Positions 38,371 to 48,673 are shown, numbered from the stretch's first letter. The stretch is 64,000 nucleotides of DNA from an uncultured Paracoccus sp. (GCF_947487305.1 NZ_CANKWH010000005.1:186001-250000); one strand, 5' to 3'. Notes: a model not told the origin generated them from the sequence alone. Program-made: numbers and translations.

Positions 38371-39687
38371 ATGAGCTATCTGAAGCGCGCCCTTCTGGGG
38401 GCCAGCGCACTGACGGTTATGGGGATTGCGGCACAGGCCGAGACCCTGACCATCGCCACGGTGAACAATGGCGACATGATCCGCATGCAGAAGATGACCG
38501 CGCCCTTTACCGAGGCGAACCCGGACATCACGCTGGAATGGGTCACGCTGGAAGAGAACATCCTGCGCGAGCGCGTCACCACCGACATCGCCACCAAGGG
38601 CGGGCAGTATGACGTGCTGACCATCGGCACCTACGAGGTTCCGATCTGGGCCAAGCAGGACTGGCTGGTGCCGCTGAACGACCTGCCGGCCGAATATGAC
38701 GCCGCCGATCTGCTGCCGTCGATCAGCGCCGCGCTGTCGGTCGACAACACGCTTTATGCGGTGCCCTTCTATGGCGAATCCGCCATGGTGATGTATCGCA
38801 AGGATCTGGCCGAGGCTGCTGGCGTGACCATCCCGGACAGCCCGACCTGGACAGACATCAAGACCGCCGCCGAGAAAATGACCAACAAGGACGGCGAGGT
38901 CTATGGCATCTGCCTGCGCGGCAAGCCGGGCTGGGGCGAGAACATGGCCTTCCTGACGGCCATGGCCAACAGCTATGGCGGGCGCTGGTTCGACATGGAC
39001 TGGAAACCCCAGTTCGACAGCCCGGAATGGAGTGAGGCGCTGAACGACTATCTGGCGCTGATGACCAATTACGGCCCTCCGGGTGCCTCGTCGAACGGCT
39101 TCAACGAGAACCTGTCGCTGTTCCAACAGGGCAAGTGCGGCATCTGGATCGACGCCACTGTCGCCGCCAGCTTCGTCACCGACCCGGCCAACTCGACCGT
39201 CACCGACATGGTGGGTTTCGCGCAATTCCCCAACAAGGAAGGCGTCGACAACCACGGCAACTGGCTCTGGGCCTGGAGCTTGGCGATCCCGGCCTCCTCG
39301 GACGCGCCTGACGCGGCCAAGAAGTTCGTCGCCTGGGCAACCAGCAAGGACTACACCGCCCAGGTCGCCGCGACCGATGGCTGGCGCTCGGCCCCTCCGG
39401 GCACGCGCACCTCGCTTTACGAGAATGCCGAGTATCAGGCGGCTGCCCCCTTCGCGGCCATGACCCTGACCTCGATGAACGCCGCCAACACCACCAAATC
39501 CTCGGTGCAGGACATTCCCTATAGCGGCGGCCAGTTCGTCGCCATCCCGGAATTCCAGGGCATCGGCACGGCGGTGGGCCAGCAATTCTCGGCCGCCTTG
39601 GCCGGGCAGATGTCCGCCGCCGACGCGCTGGCCGGGGCGCAAGCCAATACCACGCGCGAAATGACCCGCGCCGGTTACATCAAGTAA
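38371..39687 (+). CDS. smoE: Sorbitol/mannitol ABC transporter substrate-binding protein
   Basis: 438 residues. Signal peptide (ALLGASALTVMGIAAQA) then a group-1 extracellular solute-binding fold: LTIATVNNGDMIRMQ, YDVLTIGTYEVPIWAKQDWLVPL, VPFYGESAMVMYRKD and NHGNWLWAWSLAIPA. It matches SmoE of R. sphaeroides in order and size. It binds sorbitol or mannitol in the periplasm and delivers it to SmoFG. An intercistronic hairpin follows, probably raising its level relative to the permeases. Confidence 0.92.
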   Translation: MSYLKRALLGASALTVMGIAAQAETLTIATVNNGDMIRMQKMTAPFTEANPDITLEWVTLEENILRERVTTDIATKGGQYDVLTIGTYEVPIWAKQDWLVPLNDLPAEYDAADLLPSISAALSVDNTLYAVPFYGESAMVMYRKDLAEAAGVTIPDSPTWTDIKTAAEKMTNKDGEVYGICLRGKPGWGENMAFLTAMANSYGGRWFDMDWKPQFDSPEWSEALNDYLALMTNYGPPGASSNGFNENLSLFQQGKCGIWIDATVAASFVTDPANSTVTDMVGFAQFPNKEGVDNHGNWLWAWSLAIPASSDAPDAAKKFVAWATSKDYTAQVAATDGWRSAPPGTRTSLYENAEYQAAAPFAAMTLTSMNAANTTKSSVQDIPYSGGQFVAIPEFQGIGTAVGQQFSAALAGQMSAADALAGAQANTTREMTRAGYIK

Positions 39688-39703
39688 GAACACCCAAGCA
39701 TAA

Positions 39704-39732
39704 GGCGCCGTCCGGTTTCTCCGGTCGGCGCC
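39704..39732 (+). terminator. Intercistronic stem-loop between smoE and smoF
   Basis: GGCGCCG-T-CCGG-TTTCT-CCGG-T-CGGCGCC: 11 base pairs with one T-T mismatch. No T tract follows. Such hairpins after binding-protein genes of ABC importers typically block 3' decay, or terminate partially, so that the binding protein is made in excess. Confidence 0.65.
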
Positions 39733-39787
39733 AAGCCCGTGAGACTGCGCAAGGCCCCCGCCTCGCGCTTGCCGGAGGAGTCACGCC

Positions 39788-40657
39788 ATGGCCACGCGCC
39801 AGACCCAGAGCCTCGCCCGCCTCATGCGCGCACCTGCGATTGTCCTGCTTCTGATCTGGATGATCGTGCCGCTGGCGATGACGCTTTACTATTCATTTCT
39901 GAACTACAACCTGCTGAACCCCGCGAATACCAGCTGGGCCGGCTTCTTCAATTACCAGTATTTCTACACCGATCCGGCCTTCTGGGAGTCGATCTGGAAC
40001 ACGCTGGTGCTGGTGGTGGGCGTTCTCGCCATTACCGTGGTCGGCGGCATCCTGATCGCCATGCTGATCGACAAGCCGATCTTCGGACAGGGGATCGTGC
40101 GCATCCTGGTCATCTCGCCCTTCTTCGTCATGCCGCCGGTGGCGGCGCTGATATGGAAGAACATGATCATGCACCCGAGTTACGGGGTCTTTGCCGATAT
40201 CGCCAAGTTCTTCGGCGCCCAGCCCGTTGACTGGTTCGCGCAATATCCGCTGTTCTCGATCATCCTGATCGTGGCCTGGCAATGGCTGCCCTTCGCCACG
40301 CTGATCCTGCTCACTTCGCTGCAATCGCTGGATGGCGAGCAGATGGAGGCCGCGGAAATGGACGGCGCCCCGGCGCTGCAACGCTTCATCTACCTGACCC
40401 TGCCGCATATGGCGCGGGCGATCACCGTGGTGATCCTGATCCAGACGATCTTCCTGCTGGGCGTCTATGCCGAGATCCTGGTGACCACCAATGGCGGGCC
40501 GGGCAATGCCTCGACCAACCTGACCTACCTGATCTACCGCGCCGCGCGCCTGAACTTCGACATCGGCGGGGCTGCGGCCGGGGGCATCATCGCGGTCGTG
40601 CTGGCCAATATCTGCGCCATCTTCCTGATGCGCGCCGTCGGCAAGAATCTGGACTGA
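39788..40657 (+). CDS. smoF: Sorbitol/mannitol ABC transporter permease
   Basis: 289 residues, about six transmembrane helices, MalF-type. The EAA loop is EQMEAAEMDGAPALQRFIYLTLPHM (about 183-207), which contacts the ATPase. GGAGGAG precedes the ATG. First of two permease genes, 10 bases before smoG. Confidence 0.93.
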   Translation: MATRQTQSLARLMRAPAIVLLLIWMIVPLAMTLYYSFLNYNLLNPANTSWAGFFNYQYFYTDPAFWESIWNTLVLVVGVLAITVVGGILIAMLIDKPIFGQGIVRILVISPFFVMPPVAALIWKNMIMHPSYGVFADIAKFFGAQPVDWFAQYPLFSIILIVAWQWLPFATLILLTSLQSLDGEQMEAAEMDGAPALQRFIYLTLPHMARAITVVILIQTIFLLGVYAEILVTTNGGPGNASTNLTYLIYRAARLNFDIGGAAAGGIIAVVLANICAIFLMRAVGKNLD

Positions 40658-40667
40658 GGAGAGAGAC

Positions 40668-41492
40668 ATGGCACGCGCAGTTTCCCGCAACACCCGGATC
40701 GGCTGGACCATTGCCGCATGGTTCGTGGCCCTGCTGATCTTCTTCCCGATCCTCTATGCCATCATCACCAGCTTCAAATCCGAACAGGAGGCGATTGCCG
40801 GCTTCGACCTGATCCCCAGCTTCACGCTGGAGAGCTATCGCGAGGTGCAGTCGCAGTACAACTACTTCCGGCCCTTCATGAACTCGGTGATCATCGCCGT
40901 GGGCTCGACCGTGCTGGCGCTGCTGGTCGCCATCCCGGCGGCCTGGGCCATGGCCTTCTCGCCGACGAAGCGGACGAAAGACATCCTGATGTGGATGCTC
41001 TCGACCAAGATGATGCCCGCCGTGGCCGTGCTGGTGCCGATCTACCTGATTTTCCTCCGGACCGGCCTGCTCGATACCCGCACCGGGCTGGTCATCGTGC
41101 TGATGCTGATGAACCTGCCGATCGTGGTCTGGATGCTCTACACCTATTTCCGCGAGATCCCGGGCGAGATCCTCGAGGCCGCGCGGATGGACGGGGCGAC
41201 GTTGGGGCAGGAGATCATGCATGTGCTGGCGCCGATGGCGGTGCCGGGCATCGCCTCGACCCTGCTTCTGAACATCATCCTGGCCTGGAACGAGGCCTTC
41301 TGGACCATCCAGCTGACCACGACGAATGCCGCGCCGCTCTCGGCCTTCATCGCCTCCTTCTCCAGCCCGCAGGGCCTGTTCTGGGCCAAGCTCTCGGCGG
41401 CCTCGACGCTGGCCATCGCGCCGATCCTGATCATGGGCTGGTTCAGCCAGAAACAACTTGTCCGCGGCCTGACCTTCGGCGCGGTGAAATAA
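40668..41492 (+). CDS. smoG: Sorbitol/mannitol ABC transporter permease
   Basis: 274 residues, MalG-type with six predicted helices. EAA loop EILEAARMDGATLGQEIMHVLAPMAVPG (about 165-192), and a typical end (GWFSQKQLVRGLTFGAVK). Pairs with SmoF to form the channel. GGAGAGAG lies upstream, and the gene is 12 bases from smoK. Confidence 0.93.
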   Translation: MARAVSRNTRIGWTIAAWFVALLIFFPILYAIITSFKSEQEAIAGFDLIPSFTLESYREVQSQYNYFRPFMNSVIIAVGSTVLALLVAIPAAWAMAFSPTKRTKDILMWMLSTKMMPAVAVLVPIYLIFLRTGLLDTRTGLVIVLMLMNLPIVVWMLYTYFREIPGEILEAARMDGATLGQEIMHVLAPMAVPGIASTLLLNIILAWNEAFWTIQLTTTNAAPLSAFIASFSSPQGLFWAKLSAASTLAIAPILIMGWFSQKQLVRGLTFGAVK

Positions 41493-41504
41493 GGAGACCT
41501 TACG

Positions 41505-42499
<995 letters not shown>

Positions 42500-42503
<4 letters not shown>

Positions 42504-43273
42504 AACGGCTGAACGGAAAATCCGCGCTGATCACCGGCGCGGCCCGCGGCATCGGCCTTGGCTTTGCCGCAGCCTATCTGCGCGAGGGGGCGCAGGTCGC
42601 CATCGCCGATATCAACCTCGAGGCCGCAGAAGCGGCGGCGGCTGAGATCGGCGATGGTGCCTATGCCGTCCGGCTGGACGTGAGCCAGCAGGACAGCATC
42701 GACGCGGCCATTGCCGCCGTGGTCGAAAGGACCGGCAAGCTGGACATCCTCATCAACAATGCCGCGCTGTTCGATGCCGCCGAGACGGTGGACATCACCC
42801 GCGCCAGCTATGACAAGCTTTACGCCGTCAACGTCGCGGGAACCCTGTTCACCATGCAGGCGGCGGCGCGGCAGATGATCGCGCAGGGCCATGGCGGCAA
42901 GATCATCAACATGGCCTCGCAAGCCGGACGGCGGGGCGAGTCGCTGGTGCTGGTCTATTGCTCGACCAAGGCGGCGGTCATCAGCATGACGCAGTCGGCG
43001 GGGCTGAATCTGATCAAGCATGGCATCAACGTCAACGCCATCGCCCCGGGCGTCGTCGATGGCGATCACTGGGTCCATGTGGACTCGATGTTCGCCAAGT
43101 TGGAGGGGAAGAAACCGGGCCAGAAGAAGGCCGAGGTCGAGGCCGGCGTCCCCGCTGGCCGCTTTGCCACCCCCGACGACCTGACCGGAATGGCGGTGTT
43201 CCTTGCCTCGGACGAGGCCAATTACATCGTCTCGCAATGCTACAATGTCGATGGCGGGCAGTGGATGAGCTGA
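42500..43273 (+). CDS. smoS: Sorbitol dehydrogenase (SDR family)
   Basis: 257 residues from a GTG start in a GTGA overlap with smoK. Classical [15 protein letters not shown] (13-24), NNAALF, catalytic Ser in [10 protein letters not shown] and Tyr-x-x-x-Lys in [10 protein letters not shown]-terminal [11 protein letters not shown]. sphaeroides SmoS oxidises sorbitol to fructose and galactitol to tagatose; the same position and motif pattern suggest the same activity. Confidence 0.92.
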
Positions 43274-43330
43274 GGCCGCATCCGGCACCGGCTTCCTGCT
43301 TCCCCTCCATCCCAGACCACAGGTGACCTG

Positions 43331-44797
43331 ATGGCGCAAAACCTTTCTGACGCGACCCTTTCCCAACTCGACTGCGCGGTTCCGGCCTATGACCGCCAGA
43401 GCCTCAGCGGCGGGATGCTGCATTTCGGCGTCGGCAATTTCCACCGCGCACACCAGGCCGTCTACCTGGACCGGTTGATGAATACGGGGCTTGGCCTCGA
43501 TTTCGCCATCATCGGCGCGGGCGTCATGCCGGGCGACCAGCGGATGCGCGACACGCTGGCCGGGCAGGACAACCTCTATACCGTGGTCGAGCAATCGGCC
43601 GAGACCTCGCAGCCCCGCGTCATCGGCCCGATGATCGACTATATCGCGCCGGGCAATTCTGCGCAGGTGATCGCGCAGCTGGCCGATCCGGCCATCCGCA
43701 TCGCCAGCCTGACCATCACCGAGGGCGGCTATTTCATCGACGCCAATACCGGGCATTTCGACCCGACCCATCCGGCCATCGCCGCCGATGGCGCCAATCC
43801 CGACGCGCCGAAAACGGTGTTCGGCCTGCTGGTCGCGGGGCTGAAGGCCCGCCGCGCCGCCGGGCATCCGCCCTTCACCGTCATGTGCTGCGACAACATC
43901 CCGCATAACGGCTCGGTCACCCGCGAGGCGGTGGTGGAAACCGCGCGTCTTTCGGACCCGGAACTGGCGCTGTGGATCAAGGGCAATGTCGCCTTCCCCA
44001 ATGGCATGGTCGACCGCATCACCCCCGCCACCAGCGACCGCGAGCGGGCCATGGTGCGCGATGAGTTCGGTATTGCCGACGACGCCCCGGTCTTCTGCGA
44101 GGACTTCATGCAATGGGTGCTGGAAGACAATTTCCCCGCCGGCCGACCGCCGCTGGAAGAGGCCGGGGTCGAGTTCGTCGCCGATGTGACGCCGTGGGAG
44201 CTGATGAAGATCCGCATCCTGAACGGCGGCCATGCGGTCATCGCCTATCCCGCCGGGCTGATGGACGTGCATTTCGTCCATGAGGCGATGCAGAACGATC
44301 TGGTGGCGGCCTTCCTCGAGAAGGTCGAGACCGACGAGATCATCCCCGCCGTGCCGCCGGTGCCGGGCACCGATCTCAATGCCTATTTCGCCAAGGTCAA
44401 GGAACGCTGCGCCAATCCGAAAATCGGCGATACCGTGCGGCGGCTGTGCCTCGACGGCTCGAACCGGCAGCCCAAGTTCATCATCCCGACCATTGCCGAC
44501 CGTCTGGCCCGCGATCTTCCGGTCGAGGGGCTGGCGCTGGAATCGGCGCTCTGGTGCCGCTATTGCGCCGGGACGACCGACAGCGGCGCGGTGATCGAGC
44601 CCAATGATCCCAGCTGGGACCGGCTGACCGAGACCGCGAAGGCGGCGAAGGACGATCCGTCCGTCTGGCTCGGCATGGCCGATATCTATGGCGCGACGGG
44701 CCGCGATCCGCGCTTTGCCGAGGCCTTCGGCAACTGGCTGAACGCGCTGTGGCGAGACGGCACTGCGGCGACGCTGCGCCGCTATCTCGGCGGGTAA
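43331..44797 (+). CDS. mtlK: Mannitol 2-dehydrogenase
   Basis: 488 residues, polyol-specific long-chain dehydrogenase. N-terminal HFGVGNFHRAHQAVYLDRL (the G-x-G-x-F-x-R-A cofactor motif), CCDNIPHNG, VDRITPAT, and the C-terminal catalytic helix with LMKIRILNGGHAVIAYPAG, whose Lys is the general base. Oxidises mannitol to fructose and often D-arabitol to D-xylulose. Follows smoS by 57 bases, as in R. sphaeroides. Confidence 0.95.
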   Translation: MAQNLSDATLSQLDCAVPAYDRQSLSGGMLHFGVGNFHRAHQAVYLDRLMNTGLGLDFAIIGAGVMPGDQRMRDTLAGQDNLYTVVEQSAETSQPRVIGPMIDYIAPGNSAQVIAQLADPAIRIASLTITEGGYFIDANTGHFDPTHPAIAADGANPDAPKTVFGLLVAGLKARRAAGHPPFTVMCCDNIPHNGSVTREAVVETARLSDPELALWIKGNVAFPNGMVDRITPATSDRERAMVRDEFGIADDAPVFCEDFMQWVLEDNFPAGRPPLEEAGVEFVADVTPWELMKIRILNGGHAVIAYPAGLMDVHFVHEAMQNDLVAAFLEKVETDEIIPAVPPVPGTDLNAYFAKVKERCANPKIGDTVRRLCLDGSNRQPKFIIPTIADRLARDLPVEGLALESALWCRYCAGTTDSGAVIEPNDPSWDRLTETAKAAKDDPSVWLGMADIYGATGRDPRFAEAFGNWLNALWRDGTAATLRRYLGG

Positions 44798-44804
44798 GCG
44801 ACGG

Positions 44805-45464
44805 ATGGGCCGGGCGCTGATCTTCGATTGCGACGGCGTGCTGGTGGACAGCGAGGTGCTGTCGATGGGCGAGCTGATGCGGCTGATTCGCAACCGCGAC
44901 CTGCCCATCTCGGAACGCGAGGCCTATGACCTGTTCCTCGGCACCTCGACCAGCCACGAGATCAGCTACCTGCGCGAGCGCTTCGGCATCGACATCACCG
45001 AGGATCTGTCGGCGCTGCGCGACCGGCTGGCCGACCGCTTCCGGGTGGATCTGCTGGCCATCCCCGGCATCGAACAGGCGCTCAGCCGGCTTGGCGGGCC
45101 GCGCGCCGTCGCCTCGTCCAGCAACCCGGACCGGCTGCGCCTGTCGCTGGGTCTGACCGGGCTCTGGGATTACTTCGCCCCGCATGTCTATTCCGCGACC
45201 ATGGTCAAGCACGGCAAGCCGGCGCCCGACCTGTTCCTGATGGCCGCCGAACGGCTTGGCGCCGCGCCCAAGGATTGCGTGGTGATCGAGGACAGTCCCG
45301 CCGGCATCCGCGCCGCCCGTGCCGCCGGAATGCGGGTCGTCGGCTTTCTGGGCGGCGCCCATGCCCGCCCGGCACGGCTGGCCGAGAAGCTGGCGGCGCT
45401 GGAGCCCAACGCGCTGGTTGAACATGCGGCCGATCTGCCCGAAACTCTCAGCCGGATGGGCTAG
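44805..45464 (+). CDS. HAD-family sugar phosphatase (beta-phosphoglucomutase-like)
   Basis: 219 residues. HAD motif I IFDCDGVLVDSE (residues 6-17), motif II Ser in AVASSSNP, motif III Lys in KHGKPAPDLFL, motif IV VIEDSPAGIRAA. The cap domain is the small helical type of beta-phosphoglucomutase and YieH/GmhB-like phosphatases. It is 7 bases after mtlK and likely handles a sugar phosphate produced during polyol breakdown, possibly as a clean-up enzyme; the substrate is unknown. Confidence 0.83.
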   Translation: MGRALIFDCDGVLVDSEVLSMGELMRLIRNRDLPISEREAYDLFLGTSTSHEISYLRERFGIDITEDLSALRDRLADRFRVDLLAIPGIEQALSRLGGPRAVASSSNPDRLRLSLGLTGLWDYFAPHVYSATMVKHGKPAPDLFLMAAERLGAAPKDCVVIEDSPAGIRAARAAGMRVVGFLGGAHARPARLAEKLAALEPNALVEHAADLPETLSRMG

Positions 45465-45474
45465 GGGGACGGAA

Positions 45475-46941
45475 TTGCTGTTCAGCGCCGTTGACGTAGG
45501 CAGCGCCCGCGCGCGGGCGGCGATATTCGGGTCTGAGGGTCGGCTGCTGGCGCGGGCAAGCCACGGATTTTCCACCAGAACCGACCCGGACGGGCGCGCC
45601 GGATACGAGTTTGCCGAGATCTGGCAGGCCGTCGCGGATGCGCTGCGCGAGGCGCAGAACATGGCCGGGGTGGCGCCGGACGAGGTGTCTGCGCTGGCCT
45701 TCGACGCGACGTGTTCGCTCTATGTCGATGCGCCGGGCTTTGCCCCCGATGTGATCGCCTGGCATGACCACCGCGCCACTGCCGAGGCCGAGGAGTTGAG
45801 CGCCACCGGCCATCCGCTGGCCGCGCGGGCCGGGGGGCAGGTCTCGCCCGAGATGCAGACGCCCAAGCTGATGTGGCTGGCGCGGCACCGCCCCGAAGCC
45901 TGGGCCGGGCTGACCGCCGTGCGTGACCTCGGCGATCAGCTGGCCTTTGCCGCGACCGGGCAGGACCACAGGTCGCTGTGTGCGATGGTGGCGAAATGGC
46001 CCTATATCGCCGAGGCGGGCGGCTGGCAGCAGGGGCTGATGGCGGGGCTGGGGCTGGTGGACTTGCCACGGGGCGGGGCGGTTCTCGCGCCGGGGGCACC
46101 CATCGGCGCGTTGCAGGCCGAAGCTGCGGACCGGCTGGGGCTGACCACCGGATGCCGGGTCGCCGCCGGGCTGATCGATGCCTTTGCCGGGGCGCTGGGG
46201 GCGGCCTCCGACATGCCGGTGCTGATCGCCGGCACCTCGAATTGCGTGATGGCCGCCGATGTGCCGCAGAAGCCGGCAATCTGGGGTCCCTATCCCGATG
46301 CCATCCTGCCCGGCGAGGCGGTCAGCGAGGGCGGCCAATCCGCGACGGGTGCGCTTCTGGACCGCATCCGCCAGTGCTACCCCGAGCCGCAAAGCCACGG
46401 CCAGATCCTCGCCCGCTTGCATCCCGAGCGGCAGGAGCCGGGCGCGGGCCTGCATGTCCTGCCCGACATCAAGGGCAGCCGCACGCCCTTTGCCGATCCG
46501 CTGGTGCGGGGCGTGATCCACGGCGCCACGCTGGATCGCAGCGAGGCGGCGCTGGACGCGCTCTACTGGCGGGCGGCGGTCGGGATCGCGCTGGGGACGC
46601 GACAGGTGATCGAGCATATGGGGCTGGGCCAGCCCTCCCGTCTGGCCATGGCAGGCGGTCAGGCGCGCTCGTCCCTGATGCGCCAGCTTTACGCCGATGT
46701 GACCGGGGCCGAGATCCACTGGCAGCCCGAGGATGCGGTGCTGCGCGGTGCCGCCATCGCTGCCGCCGCGCCGTTTCTGGGCGGCATCCGCGCCGCGCGC
46801 GAGGTCTTTGCCCTGCCGGCGCAGATCACCCGCCCCGACCCGGCGGCGCAGGCGCGGCGCAAGCGGGACTGGCAGATTTTCCAGCGGTTGCAGCAGCACC
46901 GCGCCGAAATCGACGCCTTGGAGGGCGGATCGCCGCAATAG
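45475..46941 (+). CDS. FGGY-family pentulose kinase, ribulokinase-like
   Basis: 488 residues. The best start is TTG 45475, preceded by AGGGGGA; there is no ATG or GTG between the HAD stop and the conserved N-terminus (LFSAVDVGSARARAAIFG). Two actin-fold FGGY domains. The pattern ALAFDATCSLYV, WHDHRATAEAEEL, GGQVSPEMQTPKLMWL resembles the D-ribulose kinase branch (FGGY type) rather than classical XylB. C-terminal AMAGGQARSSLMRQLYADVTG is the usual adenine-side motif. In Rhodobacter the gene here is called xylB; substrate is therefore uncertain between D-ribulose and D-xylulose. Confidence 0.82.
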   Translation: MLFSAVDVGSARARAAIFGSEGRLLARASHGFSTRTDPDGRAGYEFAEIWQAVADALREAQNMAGVAPDEVSALAFDATCSLYVDAPGFAPDVIAWHDHRATAEAEELSATGHPLAARAGGQVSPEMQTPKLMWLARHRPEAWAGLTAVRDLGDQLAFAATGQDHRSLCAMVAKWPYIAEAGGWQQGLMAGLGLVDLPRGGAVLAPGAPIGALQAEAADRLGLTTGCRVAAGLIDAFAGALGAASDMPVLIAGTSNCVMAADVPQKPAIWGPYPDAILPGEAVSEGGQSATGALLDRIRQCYPEPQSHGQILARLHPERQEPGAGLHVLPDIKGSRTPFADPLVRGVIHGATLDRSEAALDALYWRAAVGIALGTRQVIEHMGLGQPSRLAMAGGQARSSLMRQLYADVTGAEIHWQPEDAVLRGAAIAAAAPFLGGIRAAREVFALPAQITRPDPAAQARRKRDWQIFQRLQQHRAEIDALEGGSPQ

Positions 46942-46963
46942 GCGCTGGCCTCACCCGCGAATT

Positions 46964-46973
46964 TGGTATACCA
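46964..46973 (+). promoter_or_regulatory. Candidate GntR (FCD subfamily) operator
   Basis: TGGTATACCA is a perfect 10-base palindrome matching the TGGT-N2/3-ACCA type operator of GntR/FCD regulators of sugar acid genes. It lies 27 bases before the SDR start and 22 after the kinase stop, so it marks a separate transcription unit. Confidence 0.6.
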
Positions 46974-47000
46974 GAAGCGCAGGCTGGCTTGGGAGGGCGG

Positions 47001-47747
47001 ATGATGCGGCTGCAGGGCAAGACGATTCTGATCACGGCAGCGGGGCAGGGCATGGGACGCGCCTCGGCCATCGCCTGTGCGGCCGAGGGCGCGACGGTCT
47101 GGGCGACCGACCGTGATCCGGGGCTGCTGGAGGGGCTCGAGGAGCACGGCATCCGCATCGCCGCGCTGGACGTGACCGACCGCAGCGCCATTGCCGCGCT
47201 GGCGGCGGAACTGCCGCCGCTGGATGGGATCTTCAACTGTGCCGGCATCGTCGTGAACGGCACCATCGAGACCACCAGGGTCGAGGACTGGGATCTCAGC
47301 TTCATCCTGAACATCGACGGCATGTTCCACCTGACCCGCGCCGTCCTGCCCGGAATGCTGCAGCGCGCTGGGGAAACCGGCAGCGTGTCGATCGTGAACA
47401 TGGCGTCCATGTGTTCGTCGATCAAAGGCTTCGTGAACCGCTGCGCCTATGGCACCTCGAAGGCGGCGGTGATCGGTCTGACGAAATCCATCGCCGCCGA
47501 TTACGTCACCCGCGGCGTCCGCGCCAATGCAATCTGCCCCGGTACGGTCGACACGCCCAGCCTGCGCGGCCGCATCGCTTCGGCCGCTGACCCGGTGCAG
47601 GCGGAGAAAGACTTTATCGCCCGCCAGCCCATGGGGCGCCTTGCCACGGTCGAGGATATGACGCCCATTGTCGTCTATCTGCTGTCCGATGAAAGCCGGT
47701 TCGTGACCGGTCAGGCCATTCTGGTCGATGGCGGCGTGACGATCTGA
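47001..47747 (+). CDS. SDR oxidoreductase, likely 2-keto-3-deoxy-L-fuconate dehydrogenase type
   Basis: 248 residues (ATG 47001 or 47004; GGGAGGG just upstream). Classical SDR with TAAGQGMGRASA (10-21), NCAGIV, Ser in NMASMCSSIKG, Tyr-x-x-x-Lys in YGTSKAAVIGLTKSIAADY, and ICPGTVDTPSLRGRI. It strongly resembles the BDH2/DHRS6 branch, to which bacterial 2-keto-3-deoxy-L-fuconate dehydrogenases belong. The FAH-type hydrolase gene 21 bases downstream fits that pathway. Substrate is inferred from family and pairing. Confidence 0.78.
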   Translation: MMRLQGKTILITAAGQGMGRASAIACAAEGATVWATDRDPGLLEGLEEHGIRIAALDVTDRSAIAALAAELPPLDGIFNCAGIVVNGTIETTRVEDWDLSFILNIDGMFHLTRAVLPGMLQRAGETGSVSIVNMASMCSSIKGFVNRCAYGTSKAAVIGLTKSIAADYVTRGVRANAICPGTVDTPSLRGRIASAADPVQAEKDFIARQPMGRLATVEDMTPIVVYLLSDESRFVTGQAILVDGGVTI

Positions 47748-47768
47748 GAGACATTCGAGGAGGAAGCG

Positions 47769-48623
47769 ATGAAACTGCTGCGCTATGGCCCCGCCGGGGC
47801 GGAAAAGCCGGGACTGCTGGACGACCAGGGGCAGGTGCGTGACCTGTCGGGCCATGTGGCTGATCTGGCGGGCGAGGTGCTGACCCCCGGCGGGCTGGCG
47901 AAACTCGCCGCCATCGACCCGGCCTCGCTGCCGGTGGTGCCGGGCAAACCGCAACAGGACCTGCGCCTTGGCGCCTGCGTCGGCGGGGTGGGCAAATTCA
48001 TCGCCATCGGGCTGAACTATGCCGACCATGCCGCCGAAAGCGGCCTCGCCGTACCCGACGAGCCGGTCGTCTTCAACAAGTGGATCACCTGCATCTGCGG
48101 CCCGGATGACGATATCGTCATCCCCAAGGGTTCGACCAAGACCGATTGGGAGGTCGAGCTTGGCGTGGTCATCGGGCAGGGCGGCACCGATATTGCCGAG
48201 GCCGATGCGCTGAACCATGTCGCAGGCTATTGCGTCATCAATGACGTGAGCGAGCGCGAATGGCAGATCGAGCGCGGTGCGACTTGGGACAAGGGCAAGG
48301 GCTTCGACACCTTCGGCCCGATCGGCCCCTGGCTGGTGACGCGGGACGAGATCGCCGATCCGCAGAAACTGGGCCTCTGGCTCGAGGTCGACGGCCACCG
48401 CTATCAGAACGGCAATACCGCCACGATGGTCTTCGGCGTGGCCGCGCTGGTCGCCTATTGCTCGCGATTCATGCGGCTGATGCCGGGCGATGTCATCACC
48501 ACCGGCACCCCGCCGGGCGTCGGACTGGGACAGAAGCCGCCGGTCTATCTGCGCCCCGGCCAGACCATCCGTCTTGGCATTGATGGTCTGGGCGAACAGA
48601 CCCAGCGCACCACCGGCGGCTGA
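47769..48623 (+). CDS. Fumarylacetoacetate hydrolase-family enzyme, diketo-deoxy-sugar-acid hydrolase-like
   Basis: 284 residues. FAH fold with IGLNYADHAAESG, metal ligands in DWEVELGVVIG and GYCVINDVSEREWQ, KGFDTFGPIGPW and GDVITTGTPPGVGLG. Close in pattern to proteins annotated ureidoglycolate lyase or 2,4-diketo-3-deoxy-L-fuconate hydrolase, which cut the product of the SDR step to pyruvate and lactate. Coupled to the SDR gene; AGGAGGAAG precedes the ATG. Other pathway genes are not in the window. Confidence 0.82.
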   Translation: MKLLRYGPAGAEKPGLLDDQGQVRDLSGHVADLAGEVLTPGGLAKLAAIDPASLPVVPGKPQQDLRLGACVGGVGKFIAIGLNYADHAAESGLAVPDEPVVFNKWITCICGPDDDIVIPKGSTKTDWEVELGVVIGQGGTDIAEADALNHVAGYCVINDVSEREWQIERGATWDKGKGFDTFGPIGPWLVTRDEIADPQKLGLWLEVDGHRYQNGNTATMVFGVAALVAYCSRFMRLMPGDVITTGTPPGVGLGQKPPVYLRPGQTIRLGIDGLGEQTQRTTGG

Positions 48624-48643
48624 GCCGGCGCGACATCCTGCGC

Positions 48644-48670
48644 TCCGGCCGCACCCGACCTGCGGCCGGA
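48644..48670. terminator. Hairpin between the FAH gene and the VOC gene
   Basis: TCCGGCCGC-ACCCGACCT-GCGGCCGGA: perfect 9-bp stem between two convergent genes, without a clear T run. Confidence 0.5.
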
Positions 48671-48673
48671 ACG

